Part shown: piece after piece, positions 29,165-38,218 of the stretch
Numbering within the stretch: the first letter of the stretch is position 1
Layout of the letters: each line of letters opens with the position of its first letter
Assembly (NCBI GenBank): GCA_022184915.1
Contig: JAGTJU010000006.1
Coordinates: 186,001-250,000, forward strand
Length of the DNA: 64,000 bases
Source of the DNA: Myxococcales bacterium
GTDB lineage: Bacteria; Myxococcota_A; Polyangia; Fen-1088
Direction of reading: 5' to 3'
Program-made: the position numbers and the translations under genes
Notes under the pieces: model-generated
Told to the model about the DNA's origin: nothing
The model's input: the letters and a program-made list of their open reading frames with translations, nothing else
The model's database searches: none

Positions 29165-30015
29165 CTCGCCTGGAAACGCTCGTGGGCGTGGTGGGACTGC
29201 TCGTCACGTCGGGGCTGGCCTGCACGGTGGGCAGCGGCAGCGGAGACGCGGCGGGCCCCCTGTTCGTTCGCTCGTGCGGCGCATTCGGGGGGCCGGTCGA
29301 CGTCAACGACCCTTCGACATTCAAGGTGTTCGATCTGGACCCGTCGTTTTTTGCGGGTGAGCCCGTCGAAGACATTCGCGAAGGCGAAAAGACCAACCGC
29401 CTCATGATTCGCCTGCAGCGCGATGGCGGCGGCATCGAGAACAGCGACACGCTGTTTTTCGACGTCGTCAACTCGCGCGAGGTGGCCCGGTGTGTGCGCG
29501 GGCGGAAGCTTCTGTCCACGAGCGGCGTGCTGCTGCCCGATTACGACGCCCGCGTGTGCTACTGGCCCTCGCCCGAAGGCCCCGCCCGTCTGCGCGTGGG
29601 CCCCACGGACTACGTACGTGCCCATCTCGCCCCATACCGAACGTGCCGCTCGAGCGTTGCACCCCAGGTCGTGGTGGGCACGGCCGTTCCTTGTACGCCC
29701 GCTCAGGGGCAGACCAGCTGCCCGGCGGACGATCCCGACAGCTGGGAGTCGTTCATCGAAGTGCGCGCCTTCGGCTCCGCCTTCGTGGATCCCGGCACGC
29801 CGCCCACGGATCGCCCGGAGGTCGAAGGAAGCTTCAAGGTGGACTTCGGCGGCCGCATTTGGGCGCCCAGGTTCCGGCTGACTGTGCGGGACGATCAGCT
29901 CATCGACCCGGAGCCAGGGGTCGCCGGCCCTCTGCGCCCGGACGTCCTGGGGACCATGGAGGGCTTTTTCGACTTCGACCTCGAGCGCGGGCGCGCCGTG
30001 CAGACCTTCCCCTGA
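29161..30015 (+). CDS. Lipoprotein of unknown function
   Basis: The 284-residue product has an N-terminal hydrophobic stretch ending in the lipobox TSGLAC (Cys21), followed by a Gly/Ser linker. Paired cysteines (SCGAF, RCVRG, VCYW, RTCRSS, PCTPAQGQTSC) suggest disulfides in the periplasm or outer membrane. No family is recognised. It is translationally coupled (ATGA) to the SAM-hydrolase gene before it, which may only reflect gene packing. A frame running from 28348 across both genes is a shadow. Confidence 0.65.
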   Translation: MTRLETLVGVVGLLVTSGLACTVGSGSGDAAGPLFVRSCGAFGGPVDVNDPSTFKVFDLDPSFFAGEPVEDIREGEKTNRLMIRLQRDGGGIENSDTLFFDVVNSREVARCVRGRKLLSTSGVLLPDYDARVCYWPSPEGPARLRVGPTDYVRAHLAPYRTCRSSVAPQVVVGTAVPCTPAQGQTSCPADDPDSWESFIEVRAFGSAFVDPGTPPTDRPEVEGSFKVDFGGRIWAPRFRLTVRDDQLIDPEPGVAGPLRPDVLGTMEGFFDFDLERGRAVQTFP

Positions 30016-30044
30016 GGCTTGCCAACCGTCTCGGTCTTCAAGCC
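30016..30044 (+). terminator. Possible weak terminator hairpin
   Basis: GGCTTG and CAAGCC, perfectly complementary 6-base arms separated by 17 bases, begin at the base after the lipoprotein stop. There is no T-run, so this is weak evidence. Confidence 0.25.
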
Positions 30045-30109
30045 GTCTCAGCATCCGTGAGCAGGGGGCTTTGCGGCGGGCGTGGTAGCGACTAGAAGGA
30101 CGGCTGTCC

Positions 30110-32677
30110 ATGTCGCGTCCGCTTCCCGCCCTGCCCATCGATTCTTTGCTGCCCGAACTCGTGGCCCTCGTGCGCGCGCGGGGCATGGTCGTGCTCGAGG
30201 CCCCCCCGGGCGCCGGCAAAACGACGCGTGTGCCGCGGGCCTTGCTGGATGCGGGCCTCGACGCGCAGGGGGAGATCGTGGTCCTACAACCGCGAAGGCT
30301 GCCCACCCGGCTTTCGGCCGAGCGGGTGGCCGAAGAGTTGGGCGAGGCGCCGGGCGAGCGCGTGGGGTACACCGTGCGCTTCGAGGACGTGGCGGGGCCG
30401 CGGACGCGGGTTCGTTTCGTCACCGAAGGGGTCTTGACCCGGCGCTTGCTGGCGGACCCGCAGCTCGAGGGCGTGGGCACCGTGGTGCTCGACGAGTTTC
30501 ACGAGCGGCATCTGGCGACCGATCTCGCGCTCGGGCTCCTGCGAGACCTGCGGGCCCGGGCACGCCCGGACCTCCGCCTGGTGGTGATGTCGGCCACGCT
30601 GGATGCCGAGCCCATCGCCCGTTTTCTGGGTGATGCCCCCCGGCTGCGCAGCGAAGGACGGCGCTTCGAGGTGCAGGTCGAGCCTCTGGCTCAACCCGAC
30701 ATCCGGCCCCTGGCCGACCAGGTCGCGGCGGCCGTGCGGCGGCTCATCCAGGAGGGGCTCGACGGCGACGTGCTCGTGTTTTTGCCGGGCGCCGGGGACA
30801 TCCGCCGCTGCGCCGAAGCCCTCACCGAGCTGGCTGGACGCCATGATTTGTTGGTGCTGCCTCTGCATGGCGATCTGCCACTCGCGGAGCAGAACCGGGC
30901 GGTTCGCCCCGCCGATCGACGCAAGGTGATCCTGTCGACGAACGTGGCCGAAACCTCGGTCACCATCGATGGGGTGGTGGCGGTCATCGACTCTGGCCTG
31001 GCCCGCGTGGCCTCGCACTCTCCGTGGTCCGGGCTGCCGGTGCTCAAGGTGGCACCCGTGAGCCAAGCTTCGGCCATTCAACGCGCGGGCCGAGCGGGAC
31101 GTACCCGCCCGGGTCGGGCGCTGCGTTTGTACACGCAGCACGACTTCGAGGGCCGCCGGGCCTACGACGTGCCGGAGGTGGCGCGGCTCGACCTCGGCGA
31201 AGCCGCTTTGGCGCTGCACGCCCTGGGCGTCGAGCGCCCCGCCAACTGGAGCTGGTTCGAGTCTCCCCCCGTGCCGGCCCTCACGGCGGCGGAGACACTG
31301 CTCGAGGGCCTGGGCGCGCTCGACGGCGCGGGAAAGCTATCTTCTGTGGGGCGCGCGATGCTGAGGCACCCCGTGTACCCGAGGCTGGCGCGCATCCTGG
31401 TCGAGGCCGAGCGGCTCGGGGTCAGCGAGCCGGCGGCCACGTTGGTCGCGATCCTGGGGGAACGAGACATCCGGCGCCGCGCCCGGGTGGGGTTCGACGG
31501 GCAGGGGGGGCGGCCCGGGGGGGAAGAGACGGCGGACGTCTTCGAGGTCTTGGACCTGTTCGAGCAAGCGGCAGCCGCGCGCTTTCATGCGGGCAGTCTG
31601 CGCGGCCTGGATCTCGAGCCTCGCGCGGTGGAGGCGGTACGCAAGGCCGCACGTCAGCTGGGGCGGGGCGGGGTGACGCGGCCGATGCGCACCCTCGACG
31701 AGCGTGACCACGCGCTCTCGAAAGCCCTGCTGGCGGGCTTCGTGGATCGGGTCGGCAAGCGGCGGGCGGGGCCTCAAAGCGACGTGGTGCTCTCGGGCGG
31801 GGGCTCTGCCGGTCTCGGCGCACGCCCTGAAGGGCCGTTGCTGGTGGTGCTCGACGCGCAGGAGGTCGACCTTGCGCGGGGGCGCGGGGGCGTCCGCGTG
31901 CGCCTTGCCGCGCCCATCGAAGCAGACTGGCTCATCGACTTGGCGCCGGAGCAGCTCGAAGAGGACGAGGCCTTGAGCTTCAACCCGCAAACGGAGCGTG
32001 TCGAGCGGCTGAGCCGCTTGCGCTATGGCGCGGTGACATTGGATGAGACACGTCGGCCGGCCGAGCCGGGCCTCGAGGCCACACGGATCCTGGCCGAGGC
32101 CGCCGCCACCTCAGGCGCAGGGCTGTTCGGCGAGGGCACGGGGCTGCAAACGCTGTCCCTGCGCCTTGCGCTCTTGCGTGCGCATCTGCCGGAACTCGAG
32201 GTGCCCGAGCTTGACGGCGAGGGAGAGCCGTCCGCGGCGTTGCTGGAGGCGCTGTGTGAAGGCTGCACCAGCTTCGAGGCGCTGCGCGCCCGAGACCCGC
32301 TGGCCTCGCTCGTGGCAGGGCTTCCGCCAAACGTGCAGGCTCGACTGCCGGTGGACGCTCCCCTGCGCGTTCGTTTGCCGGGCGGTCGTGAGCTTCCCGT
32401 TCACTACGAACCCGACCGACCGCCCTGGGTCGAAGCGCGCTTGCAAGATTTCTTCGGCATGGCCGAGGGGCCCAGCATTTGCCGCGGCCGTGTGCCCCTG
32501 GTGTTGCATCTGCTCGCGCCCAACCATCGTGCCGTCCAGGTCACGCGCGACCTCGCCAACTTTTGGCGCCAGCACTACCCGCCGTTGCGCCGGGAGCTCG
32601 GCCGGCGGTACCCGCGGCACGCCTGGCCCGAAGACGGCGCCACGGCCAAGCCCCCGGAACCCAAGGGGCGACGGTAG
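30110..32677 (+). CDS. hrpB: ATP-dependent RNA helicase HrpB
   Basis: This 855-residue DExH helicase has motif I APPGAGKTT (residues 31-39), motif Ia LQPRRLPTRLSAERVA, motif II DEFHER, motif III SATLD, and the C-terminal motifs STNVAETSVTIDGV and QRAGRAGRTRPG. The remaining 450 residues fit the helicase-associated and HrpB C-terminal domains, and the length is standard. HrpB is a DEAH-like RNA helicase of unclear cellular role. It stands alone between two short intergenic regions. Confidence 0.93.
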   Translation: MSRPLPALPIDSLLPELVALVRARGMVVLEAPPGAGKTTRVPRALLDAGLDAQGEIVVLQPRRLPTRLSAERVAEELGEAPGERVGYTVRFEDVAGPRTRVRFVTEGVLTRRLLADPQLEGVGTVVLDEFHERHLATDLALGLLRDLRARARPDLRLVVMSATLDAEPIARFLGDAPRLRSEGRRFEVQVEPLAQPDIRPLADQVAAAVRRLIQEGLDGDVLVFLPGAGDIRRCAEALTELAGRHDLLVLPLHGDLPLAEQNRAVRPADRRKVILSTNVAETSVTIDGVVAVIDSGLARVASHSPWSGLPVLKVAPVSQASAIQRAGRAGRTRPGRALRLYTQHDFEGRRAYDVPEVARLDLGEAALALHALGVERPANWSWFESPPVPALTAAETLLEGLGALDGAGKLSSVGRAMLRHPVYPRLARILVEAERLGVSEPAATLVAILGERDIRRRARVGFDGQGGRPGGEETADVFEVLDLFEQAAAARFHAGSLRGLDLEPRAVEAVRKAARQLGRGGVTRPMRTLDERDHALSKALLAGFVDRVGKRRAGPQSDVVLSGGGSAGLGARPEGPLLVVLDAQEVDLARGRGGVRVRLAAPIEADWLIDLAPEQLEEDEALSFNPQTERVERLSRLRYGAVTLDETRRPAEPGLEATRILAEAAATSGAGLFGEGTGLQTLSLRLALLRAHLPELEVPELDGEGEPSAALLEALCEGCTSFEALRARDPLASLVAGLPPNVQARLPVDAPLRVRLPGGRELPVHYEPDRPPWVEARLQDFFGMAEGPSICRGRVPLVLHLLAPNHRAVQVTRDLANFWRQHYPPLRRELGRRYPRHAWPEDGATAKPPEPKGRR

Positions 32678-32750
32678 CATCAGGGAGGTCAGACGCCTTG
32701 CGCTGCGCCGGCGATGCGCTTTACTCCCCGCCCAGGAGGCAACCGGACGC

Positions 32751-33221
32751 ATGGCGATTGAAGTTGGCAAGAAGGCACCCGCGTTTTCGCTGAAGAACCA
32801 GGCGGAGGACACCGTGAAGCTGGCTGACCTTGCGGGCCAGTGGGTGGTGCTCTACTTCTATCCGAAGGACGACACGCCCGGTTGCACCACCGAAGCGTGT
32901 GAGTTCACGGAGGGGCTTGCGGGGTTCGAGAAACTGGGGGCCGTGGTGTACGGGTGTAGCCCGGATTCACCGGAAGCTCACCAAAAGTTCATCGCCAAGC
33001 ACAAGCTCGGGGTGGGGCTGCTGTCGGATCCCACGCACGCCATGATGGAGAAGTACGGCGCCTGGGGTGAGAAGAACATGTACGGCAAGATCACCACGGG
33101 CGTGATCCGGTCGACCGTGATCATCGACCCCAGCGGCAAGGTGGCCCACCGCTGGGCCAAAGTGAAGGCTGCGGGACACGCGCAGGCCGTCGCCAACAAG
33201 CTCGAAGAGCTGCAAGCCTAA
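32751..33221 (+). CDS. bcp: Thioredoxin-dependent peroxiredoxin (BCP type)
   Basis: The 156-residue peroxiredoxin reduces hydroperoxides using thioredoxin. The peroxidatic Cys45 and resolving Cys50 are in TPGCTTEACEF, the five-residue spacing typical of BCP/PrxQ. YFYPKDDTPGC and the C-terminal VIRSTVIIDPSGKV also fit. The ATG at 32751 follows a clear AGGAGG ribosome site 13 bases upstream and starts at the family N-terminus, so the longer upstream frame is discarded. Its stop overlaps the stop of the convergent lipoprotein gene by four bases. Confidence 0.94.
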   Translation: MAIEVGKKAPAFSLKNQAEDTVKLADLAGQWVVLYFYPKDDTPGCTTEACEFTEGLAGFEKLGAVVYGCSPDSPEAHQKFIAKHKLGVGLLSDPTHAMMEKYGAWGEKNMYGKITTGVIRSTVIIDPSGKVAHRWAKVKAAGHAQAVANKLEELQA

Positions 33222-33628
33222 AACGGCACGCACCCGAAGGGCGCCCCGGGCTGGAAAGACGAAAGGTCGAAGCAACGCCACCCCGGGGGACAAAGGGCTG
33301 GCGCCTGCTCGCAGCCCACCTGCGAGCACACCCCGCCCGTCGTGCCGGGGGCGATCAGGCAGACGCTGGTGGTGGGGCTTTGGCAGTCCCGGTGGCTGAT
33401 CCCGTCCTCGCAGGGGGTTCCGAAGCCAATGCCGTCTGCACCACCGCTGTCCGATGCCGCGCCGGCGTCGGGGGCGGCGCCGGGTTCTGGCAGGCACTGT
33501 CCGTAGGAAAAGCGGTAACCCACGTCGCAGCGGTCCTCGGGCTGGCAGCTGGCGACGAGCAAGGCGGCCCCAAGCGTCGAGGCTGCAAGTAGGCGGGAGA
33601 GCCAGGGCGTCGTGTGGGGCAGCGGCAT
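33218..33628 (-). CDS. Small Cys-rich lipoprotein
   Basis: The 136-residue product has a signal peptide ending with the lipobox LVASC (Cys28) and nine further cysteines in the mature part (DRCDVGY, YGQCLPE, TPCEDG, DCQSP, VCLIAP, VCSQVGCEQ, LCPPGWRCF, FGCVPF), plus a short Asp/Ala/Gly linker. This style of surface or outer-membrane Cys-rich lipoprotein is frequent in Myxococcota. No function is known. It starts 3 bases after the porin-like gene stop, so they form an operon. Confidence 0.7.
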   Translation of the reverse strand: MPLPHTTPWLSRLLAASTLGAALLVASCQPEDRCDVGYRFSYGQCLPEPGAAPDAGAASDSGGADGIGFGTPCEDGISHRDCQSPTTSVCLIAPGTTGGVCSQVGCEQAPALCPPGWRCFDLSSFQPGAPFGCVPF

Positions 33629-33630
33629 GG

Positions 33631-35025
33631 TCAGAAGCTCAGGACGAAGCGTGACGAAAAGAACCCCAGGCTCACGTTGTCGCCGTAGACGCTGTCCAAC
33701 ACCGACAGGACGTACTGGGTTTTGATCTGGGCGACCTGCGACAGATAGATGTTCACGCCCAACGAGAAGGCATGCCCCCGGTCGATGAGGTCGGTGCGCT
33801 TGTTCGCGTCGATGTATTCCACGTAGACGAGGGGCTCGATGAGGTTGAATCGGTAGGCGGCGAGGGCGTAGCCGTAAATTTCGGTGCGGTTCGGCTCGGT
33901 GGCGGCCGGGTTGACCAGGACGCGCGGGTAGAGTCCAGGGTCGTGAGTGACCCTGCGGATCACCGCCTCCGTTCTCACCCGCAGGCCTTTCCAGTCGACC
34001 GAGAGGTCGGCCCCGAACGAGGTCTCCTGGCGTCCGATGGTCTGCGTGATGTCGATCCCCAGGTTGCCGCCCGCGTCCACGACCACCGCGCGCTGCTCGT
34101 CCTCCGACGTGCCGTGAAACACCGAGATTCCCAGCGTGGGGCGAACGCTTCCAAAGCGGCTGGCGCTCAGGCGGCCTCCGAGCGCCTTGTCATCGGTCAG
34201 GTCGAACTGAGACGCCGTGCGGCCGTTGCTCACGTACGCGCTGTAGCCCAAGGTGAGATCATCGCGGGTGAAGCGGCCGAACGCGTGCACACCCGTCTGC
34301 TGCCGCAAAATGGCCTCGTTGAGCAGAAAGCTCGGCATCAGCAGTGAGATCAGGGTGGGGGTGCCGTGATCGATGTTCCAGATCCCCCAGGGCGTGAGGA
34401 AGTACCCTGTTTGGATGGTGAGCCGGGCATCGTAGTGCCATTCCAGGACAGCCCGTTCGATGATGATGGACCCCAAGCGCACGATGCTCCGCCCCGAGGC
34501 GCTGGTGCTGTCGATGAGGCTCGTGTCTTGCCTGCGGGCCGGTCCGATCCCTCCCACGGTGACGTTGCCGTGCGGGTGGAGGGAAAACCGCGTTTCGAGC
34601 AGCGCCCGCCATTGTGGCCGAGGGCGCGCGTCGAAATACAAGTTGTTGTTGCCGCTTATGAACGTGGTCTCCGACGAGCCCACGAGCCCCTTGACCAGCG
34701 GATCGGGGGACAGGTACCGCTGCAGGCCCATGTCCATGAAGCCGTAGACCGAGATCGCACCGGGGCGTTGCTCCTGATCGCCGGCCGCCAGAGCGCCCAG
34801 GGTGTCGTCGATTTGGCTGGCCAAGGACGCGTCCAGCAAAGCGGACTGCGCTGCCACCGTCTTCTCCAGGGTCTCGATGCGTGCCTTGAGCGCGGCAGCC
34901 TTTCTCTCTTCGTCACTGGGCGGCGGAGCGACCGCGTGGACGGGGGGCGTGTCCTCCGCACGGCTCGTGGCAGGCGCCAGGATGAGGCTCCCCAAGCCCA
35001 CCAAGATGAGGCGAGTGGCGCGCAT
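33631..35025 (-). CDS. Outer-membrane porin-like beta-barrel protein
   Basis: The 464-residue product has a signal peptide ending SRAED, then a short coiled coil (ARIETLEKTVAAQSALLDASLA), then alternating beta-strand sequence through to a C-terminal Phe in RFVLSF, the usual outer-membrane insertion signal. The architecture resembles phosphate-selective or OprO/P-like porins of deltaproteobacteria. The substrate is unknown. I used the ATG at 35025, since the frame upstream to 35082 adds a Cys/Gly-rich stretch before the signal. It is upstream of, and nearly touches, the Cys-rich lipoprotein gene. Confidence 0.72.
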   Translation of the reverse strand: MRATRLILVGLGSLILAPATSRAEDTPPVHAVAPPPSDEERKAAALKARIETLEKTVAAQSALLDASLASQIDDTLGALAAGDQEQRPGAISVYGFMDMGLQRYLSPDPLVKGLVGSSETTFISGNNNLYFDARPRPQWRALLETRFSLHPHGNVTVGGIGPARRQDTSLIDSTSASGRSIVRLGSIIIERAVLEWHYDARLTIQTGYFLTPWGIWNIDHGTPTLISLLMPSFLLNEAILRQQTGVHAFGRFTRDDLTLGYSAYVSNGRTASQFDLTDDKALGGRLSASRFGSVRPTLGISVFHGTSEDEQRAVVVDAGGNLGIDITQTIGRQETSFGADLSVDWKGLRVRTEAVIRRVTHDPGLYPRVLVNPAATEPNRTEIYGYALAAYRFNLIEPLVYVEYIDANKRTDLIDRGHAFSLGVNIYLSQVAQIKTQYVLSVLDSVYGDNVSLGFFSSRFVLSF

Positions 35026-35175
35026 CAACGGCTTGGCTTTCCCGGCGCAGCACGCGCCTGCTTCCCCCGCCGCAGCTGCCACGAAGCCAAGGGCATCGAA
35101 ACCACCATCCGTCGCAGGGCTGCATCGGTAGGTGTACGAAAGAGTTGAGCCCCGGCGCCGGGCTCGGCGGGGGCA

Positions 35176-37455
35176 TCACCTCCCGAGGAGCACGCGCAGC
35201 TGCCCGCGCTCGTCGAAGCTCACGAGCGCGTGCATACCGGGCCTGAGCTGACCCTGCACGATCTGGGCAGCCAGGGGGCCTTCAACGAGCCGCTCGAACG
35301 CGCGGCGCAAGGGGCGCGCGCCGAGGCTGCGGTCGAGGTCCTCGGCCAGCACTTGGTCGATCACCGATTCGTCGATGCGGAAGCTGATGCCCCGTTCACT
35401 CTCGAGCCGGGCGCTCGAGGCCTCGGCCACCTTGCCCACGATCGCGCGCAGGTCCTTTTCGCCGAGCGTGCCGTAGCACAACACCTCGTCGATGCGGTTC
35501 CACAGCTCGGCCGGCAGCCGCGACCGCGCCAGCGCCAGGACGGTGCTCTCCGCGGGAGAGCGGCCTTGACGAAACAGCTCGCTGCCCAGGTTCGACGTCA
35601 TCACGATGGCTGCGGCTGAAAAGTCGACGGTGCGACCGCGGCCGTCGGTGAGGCGCCCGTCCTCGAGCACCTGAAGGAGGAGCAGGAGCACGTCGCGGTG
35701 GGCTTTTTCGAACTCGTCGAAGAGCACCACCGAGGCCGGCCGCCGGCGGATCGCCTCGGTCAGTTGTCCCCCTTCTTCGTAGGCCACGTAGCCTGGCGGG
35801 GCGCCTACCAGGCGGGCCACCGCGTGCGCTTCGTTATACTCGGACAGATCGATGCGCAGCAGGGCCGACTCACCGTCGAAAAGCGCATCGGCCAGGGCAC
35901 GTGCGGTCTCCGTCTTGCCCACGCCCGTCGGGCCCAGGAGCAGCAAAGAGGCCAGGGGGCGCTTGCCCCGAAACCCGGCGTGGCTCCTGCGCAGCAGATC
36001 GGCGATGCGCCCTCGCGCGCCGTCGTGACCCACGATGCGCGTGGCCAGGAGCTGCTCGAGCCGGCGGTACCGATCGTCGTCCGTGCGCAGGAGCTGGCTT
36101 GCGGGCACGGATGCCGCATCGGCGATGACGGCGGCGATCTCGTCGTCGGTCACCAACGCCGCCCCGAGGCGCTGCGCCCGCGCGGCCGCCAGATCGGCAA
36201 TGGCGAGCGAACGTCCCGGTTCGCTGCGATCCGAGGGATAGCGTGGCGAGAGCCTCACGAGGGTACGGGGGGTTTGTGGCGCGAAGCGGAGCTGGCGCGT
36301 CTCGGAGAGTGACGTCAGGCCCGCCTCAATCATGGCGGTAAGGGCGTCGGGGGCGGGGGGCCCCAGCGTGACCCGCTCGAGGTTGCTCGTCAGGTCGGCC
36401 GCATGCACCTCCAGGCGGCGCAGGTCGGCGGGGGTCGCGGTCAGGACGAAGCGTCGACCCGCGCGCGCAGCGGCCAGGAGCTGGGGCGGGCCGTCGCTGC
36501 CCTCGGCACCCAGCACACTCAGGCCGTCGAGGGCCACGATGGCGCTGGGCGGCGCGGTCCGGTGAAGGGTCGAGAGCCAACTACCCGGGCTGCCGCCCGC
36601 GGGCCCCTCGGCGGGGCAGAGCAGGGGCTCGGTCAACGAGGCTGAGAGGGCTTCGAGCAGTGTGGTGCGCCCCGAGCCAGGCTCGCCCACGATGCAAGGC
36701 ACCCGGCTCGGGTGCGCGCGAACGAGGTCGAGCAGGCGCCCGAGCTCCCTATCGCGGTGCAAAGGCAAGACCGGCGGTGGCCCGAGAGGAACGAACGCGG
36801 GGGGCGGCTCGGTGTCGACGTTCAGGCGTCCTGCCGGCGCAGGCTCCATGGCCTGGCGAGGCGAGGCGACCGGCACCACGGGGGAGGGCACAGGGGCCGG
36901 GGCCACGGAGCGGGGCGCGGCGCGAAAGGCCGCGGCGCTGCCTGCGCGCACGGGGGCGATCTCGCGCCCCCCGGCGCGCTCGATGTGCCGGTCTCCGAAA
37001 CGTCCGGGGCCCGTCAGCGCTCGCATCACGACGGAGCGGACCCGTGCCGGGTCGTGGCCCGCCAAGCGCAGCAGATCGAGGCCTGCGCCGCCGCTGCGAA
37101 GAATCGCCAGCAGCAGGTGCAGGGACGAGACTTGTTTCGCACCCAGATCCCGGGCGATGGCAACACTCGCGTGGGCAAGCTGCAGGAGCGCATCGAGAGG
37201 CTCGGGGCGGACCTCACCCAGAAAGGCTTCGAGTCGCCCCGAGTTGAGGCCTCGTTGCTGGAGCAGGCGGGCTGCCGCCCCCCCCACGCGCACCAAGGCC
37301 AAGAGCACGTCGGCCGAGCTGGGGGCCCGTCCCGTGTACGCGGCGAGGCGCTGGCTCTCCAGGAGCGCAGCGGTATGGTCGGCGGTGGGCGCAAGGCCGT
37401 CCGCCCCACCGAGGGGCACGGAAGTGCCGGCGGAATCCGAGGGCCCTACCAACAT
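35176..37455 (-). CDS. Clp-type AAA+ ATPase with degenerate first ATPase domain
   Basis: The 759-residue product starts with two Clp N-domain repeats (about residues 25-140), then a Pro-rich linker, two AAA+ modules and a C-terminal ClpB-type D2-small domain. In the first module the P-loop reads GEPGSGRTT, with Arg in place of the invariant Lys, and the Walker B is VALDGL, lacking the catalytic Glu. The second module is intact: GPTGVGKTE, VLFDEFEKAH, TSNLGSE and GARPLRR. No long middle coiled coil and no ClpP-binding loop are evident. It is probably a protein-remodelling unfoldase, possibly with a non-hydrolysing first ring. Start at 37455; the frame further upstream overlaps the divergent gene. 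Confidence 0.85.
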   Translation of the reverse strand: MLVGPSDSAGTSVPLGGADGLAPTADHTAALLESQRLAAYTGRAPSSADVLLALVRVGGAAARLLQQRGLNSGRLEAFLGEVRPEPLDALLQLAHASVAIARDLGAKQVSSLHLLLAILRSGGAGLDLLRLAGHDPARVRSVVMRALTGPGRFGDRHIERAGGREIAPVRAGSAAAFRAAPRSVAPAPVPSPVVPVASPRQAMEPAPAGRLNVDTEPPPAFVPLGPPPVLPLHRDRELGRLLDLVRAHPSRVPCIVGEPGSGRTTLLEALSASLTEPLLCPAEGPAGGSPGSWLSTLHRTAPPSAIVALDGLSVLGAEGSDGPPQLLAAARAGRRFVLTATPADLRRLEVHAADLTSNLERVTLGPPAPDALTAMIEAGLTSLSETRQLRFAPQTPRTLVRLSPRYPSDRSEPGRSLAIADLAAARAQRLGAALVTDDEIAAVIADAASVPASQLLRTDDDRYRRLEQLLATRIVGHDGARGRIADLLRRSHAGFRGKRPLASLLLLGPTGVGKTETARALADALFDGESALLRIDLSEYNEAHAVARLVGAPPGYVAYEEGGQLTEAIRRRPASVVLFDEFEKAHRDVLLLLLQVLEDGRLTDGRGRTVDFSAAAIVMTSNLGSELFRQGRSPAESTVLALARSRLPAELWNRIDEVLCYGTLGEKDLRAIVGKVAEASSARLESERGISFRIDESVIDQVLAEDLDRSLGARPLRRAFERLVEGPLAAQIVQGQLRPGMHALVSFDERGQLRVLLGR

Positions 37456-37505
37456 GTAGGTCCACGCTAACAGGGCCGGGGCTTCGGTCAAAAAAACGCG
37501 CCCTC

Positions 37506-37534
37506 TTGCGGCTCCCGGGCCACTTCTTGATAAG
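37506..37534 (+). promoter_or_regulatory. Possible promoter for the gene at 37592
   Basis: TTGCGG, a 17-base spacer and GATAAG (4 of 6 in the -10) would start transcription near 37541. That leaves a leader of about 50 bases containing the strong ribosome site GGGGAGGAAAA before the ATG at 37592. Confidence 0.35.
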
Positions 37535-37591
37535 GTGGACCAACGTCCCAATCCGTCATCTCGTTCGTTGAGGGGAGGAAAACCCAACGCC

Positions 37592-38149
37592 ATGAAATCC
37601 CGCGCTCGATTGTTCTTTGGGGTTCTCACAGGTCTCGTCATCGCCACCGGGGCGGGGCGGCTCATGCCCTCTGCGTTCGCGGGCAAGAAGCCCGAGGACG
37701 TCTTCAAGGGCCAGGTGGTCGTCACGAAGAAGCGTCTGCCCTCCAAGTTTTCCTCAGGCGAAGCTTTCATTTCGGCAATCAAACAGTCGAAAACAGACAA
37801 GATTTGGCCGAAGGAACAGAAGGGTAACGACGACGCGACCTGGAAGGTCGAGTACGTGGCGTTCTTCGCCCGGCCGCTCGATGACTTCGAGGTGATGGTG
37901 AAGTTCTACGACGTCACGGGCGGGACCCGTAGGTACGTCGCGGGAGACGCGCAGATGACCCGCGAACGCGGGACCCGGGTGTTCGCCTCCGACATGGAGC
38001 TGTCGAAACCCGAGTTCGACGCCAACCGCAAGTACCTGATGGTGCTCGAGTCACACGGTCGCACCGTGGCGCAAACGACCTTCTGGTTGCGGGGCAAGGG
38101 GGAGGAGTACTCCGGGAAGGTCGAGTTCAGTGACGGTGAGGCGAAATAG
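37592..38149 (+). CDS. Exported protein of unknown function
   Basis: The 185-residue product has a signal peptide (MKSRARLFFGVLTGLVIATGAG) with a likely cleavage after SAFA. The mature part is small, Lys-rich and beta-rich (VEYVAFFARPLDDFEVMVKFYDVT, KYLMVLESHGRTVAQTTFWLRG), suggesting a single periplasmic beta-sandwich. I do not recognise a family. The start follows a strong GGGGAGG ribosome site. It is transcribed away from the Clp-like gene. A perfect hairpin follows the stop. Confidence 0.65.
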   Translation: MKSRARLFFGVLTGLVIATGAGRLMPSAFAGKKPEDVFKGQVVVTKKRLPSKFSSGEAFISAIKQSKTDKIWPKEQKGNDDATWKVEYVAFFARPLDDFEVMVKFYDVTGGTRRYVAGDAQMTRERGTRVFASDMELSKPEFDANRKYLMVLESHGRTVAQTTFWLRGKGEEYSGKVEFSDGEAK

Positions 38150-38159
38150 GCTGTCGGAC

Positions 38160-38176
38160 CGCGGGCTCGTCCCGCG
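38160..38176 (+). terminator. Hairpin after the exported-protein gene
   Basis: A perfect 6-bp stem CGCGGG/CCCGCG with loop CTCGT is followed by ATTCATTT, a short T-rich tail, 10 bases after the stop. The hairpin sits in a 19-base sequence also found at 18483. Confidence 0.45.
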
Positions 38177-38182
38177 ATTCAT

Positions 38183-38212
38183 TTGACGCCCCGGCCGCCC
38201 TCGCGTTAAGAC
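38183..38212 (+). promoter_or_regulatory. Possible promoter for the HEAT protein gene
   Basis: TTGACG (5 of 6 to the -35 consensus), 18 bases, then TAAGAC (3 of 6). The -10 ends six bases before the GTG at 38219, so a transcript from here would be leaderless. Confidence 0.3.
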
Positions 38213-38218
38213 CGGCCC

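Noticed and set aside
37456-37800. Upstream extension of the Clp-like frame
   Set aside because: It runs antisense into the 37592 gene, which has a signal peptide and strong ribosome site.
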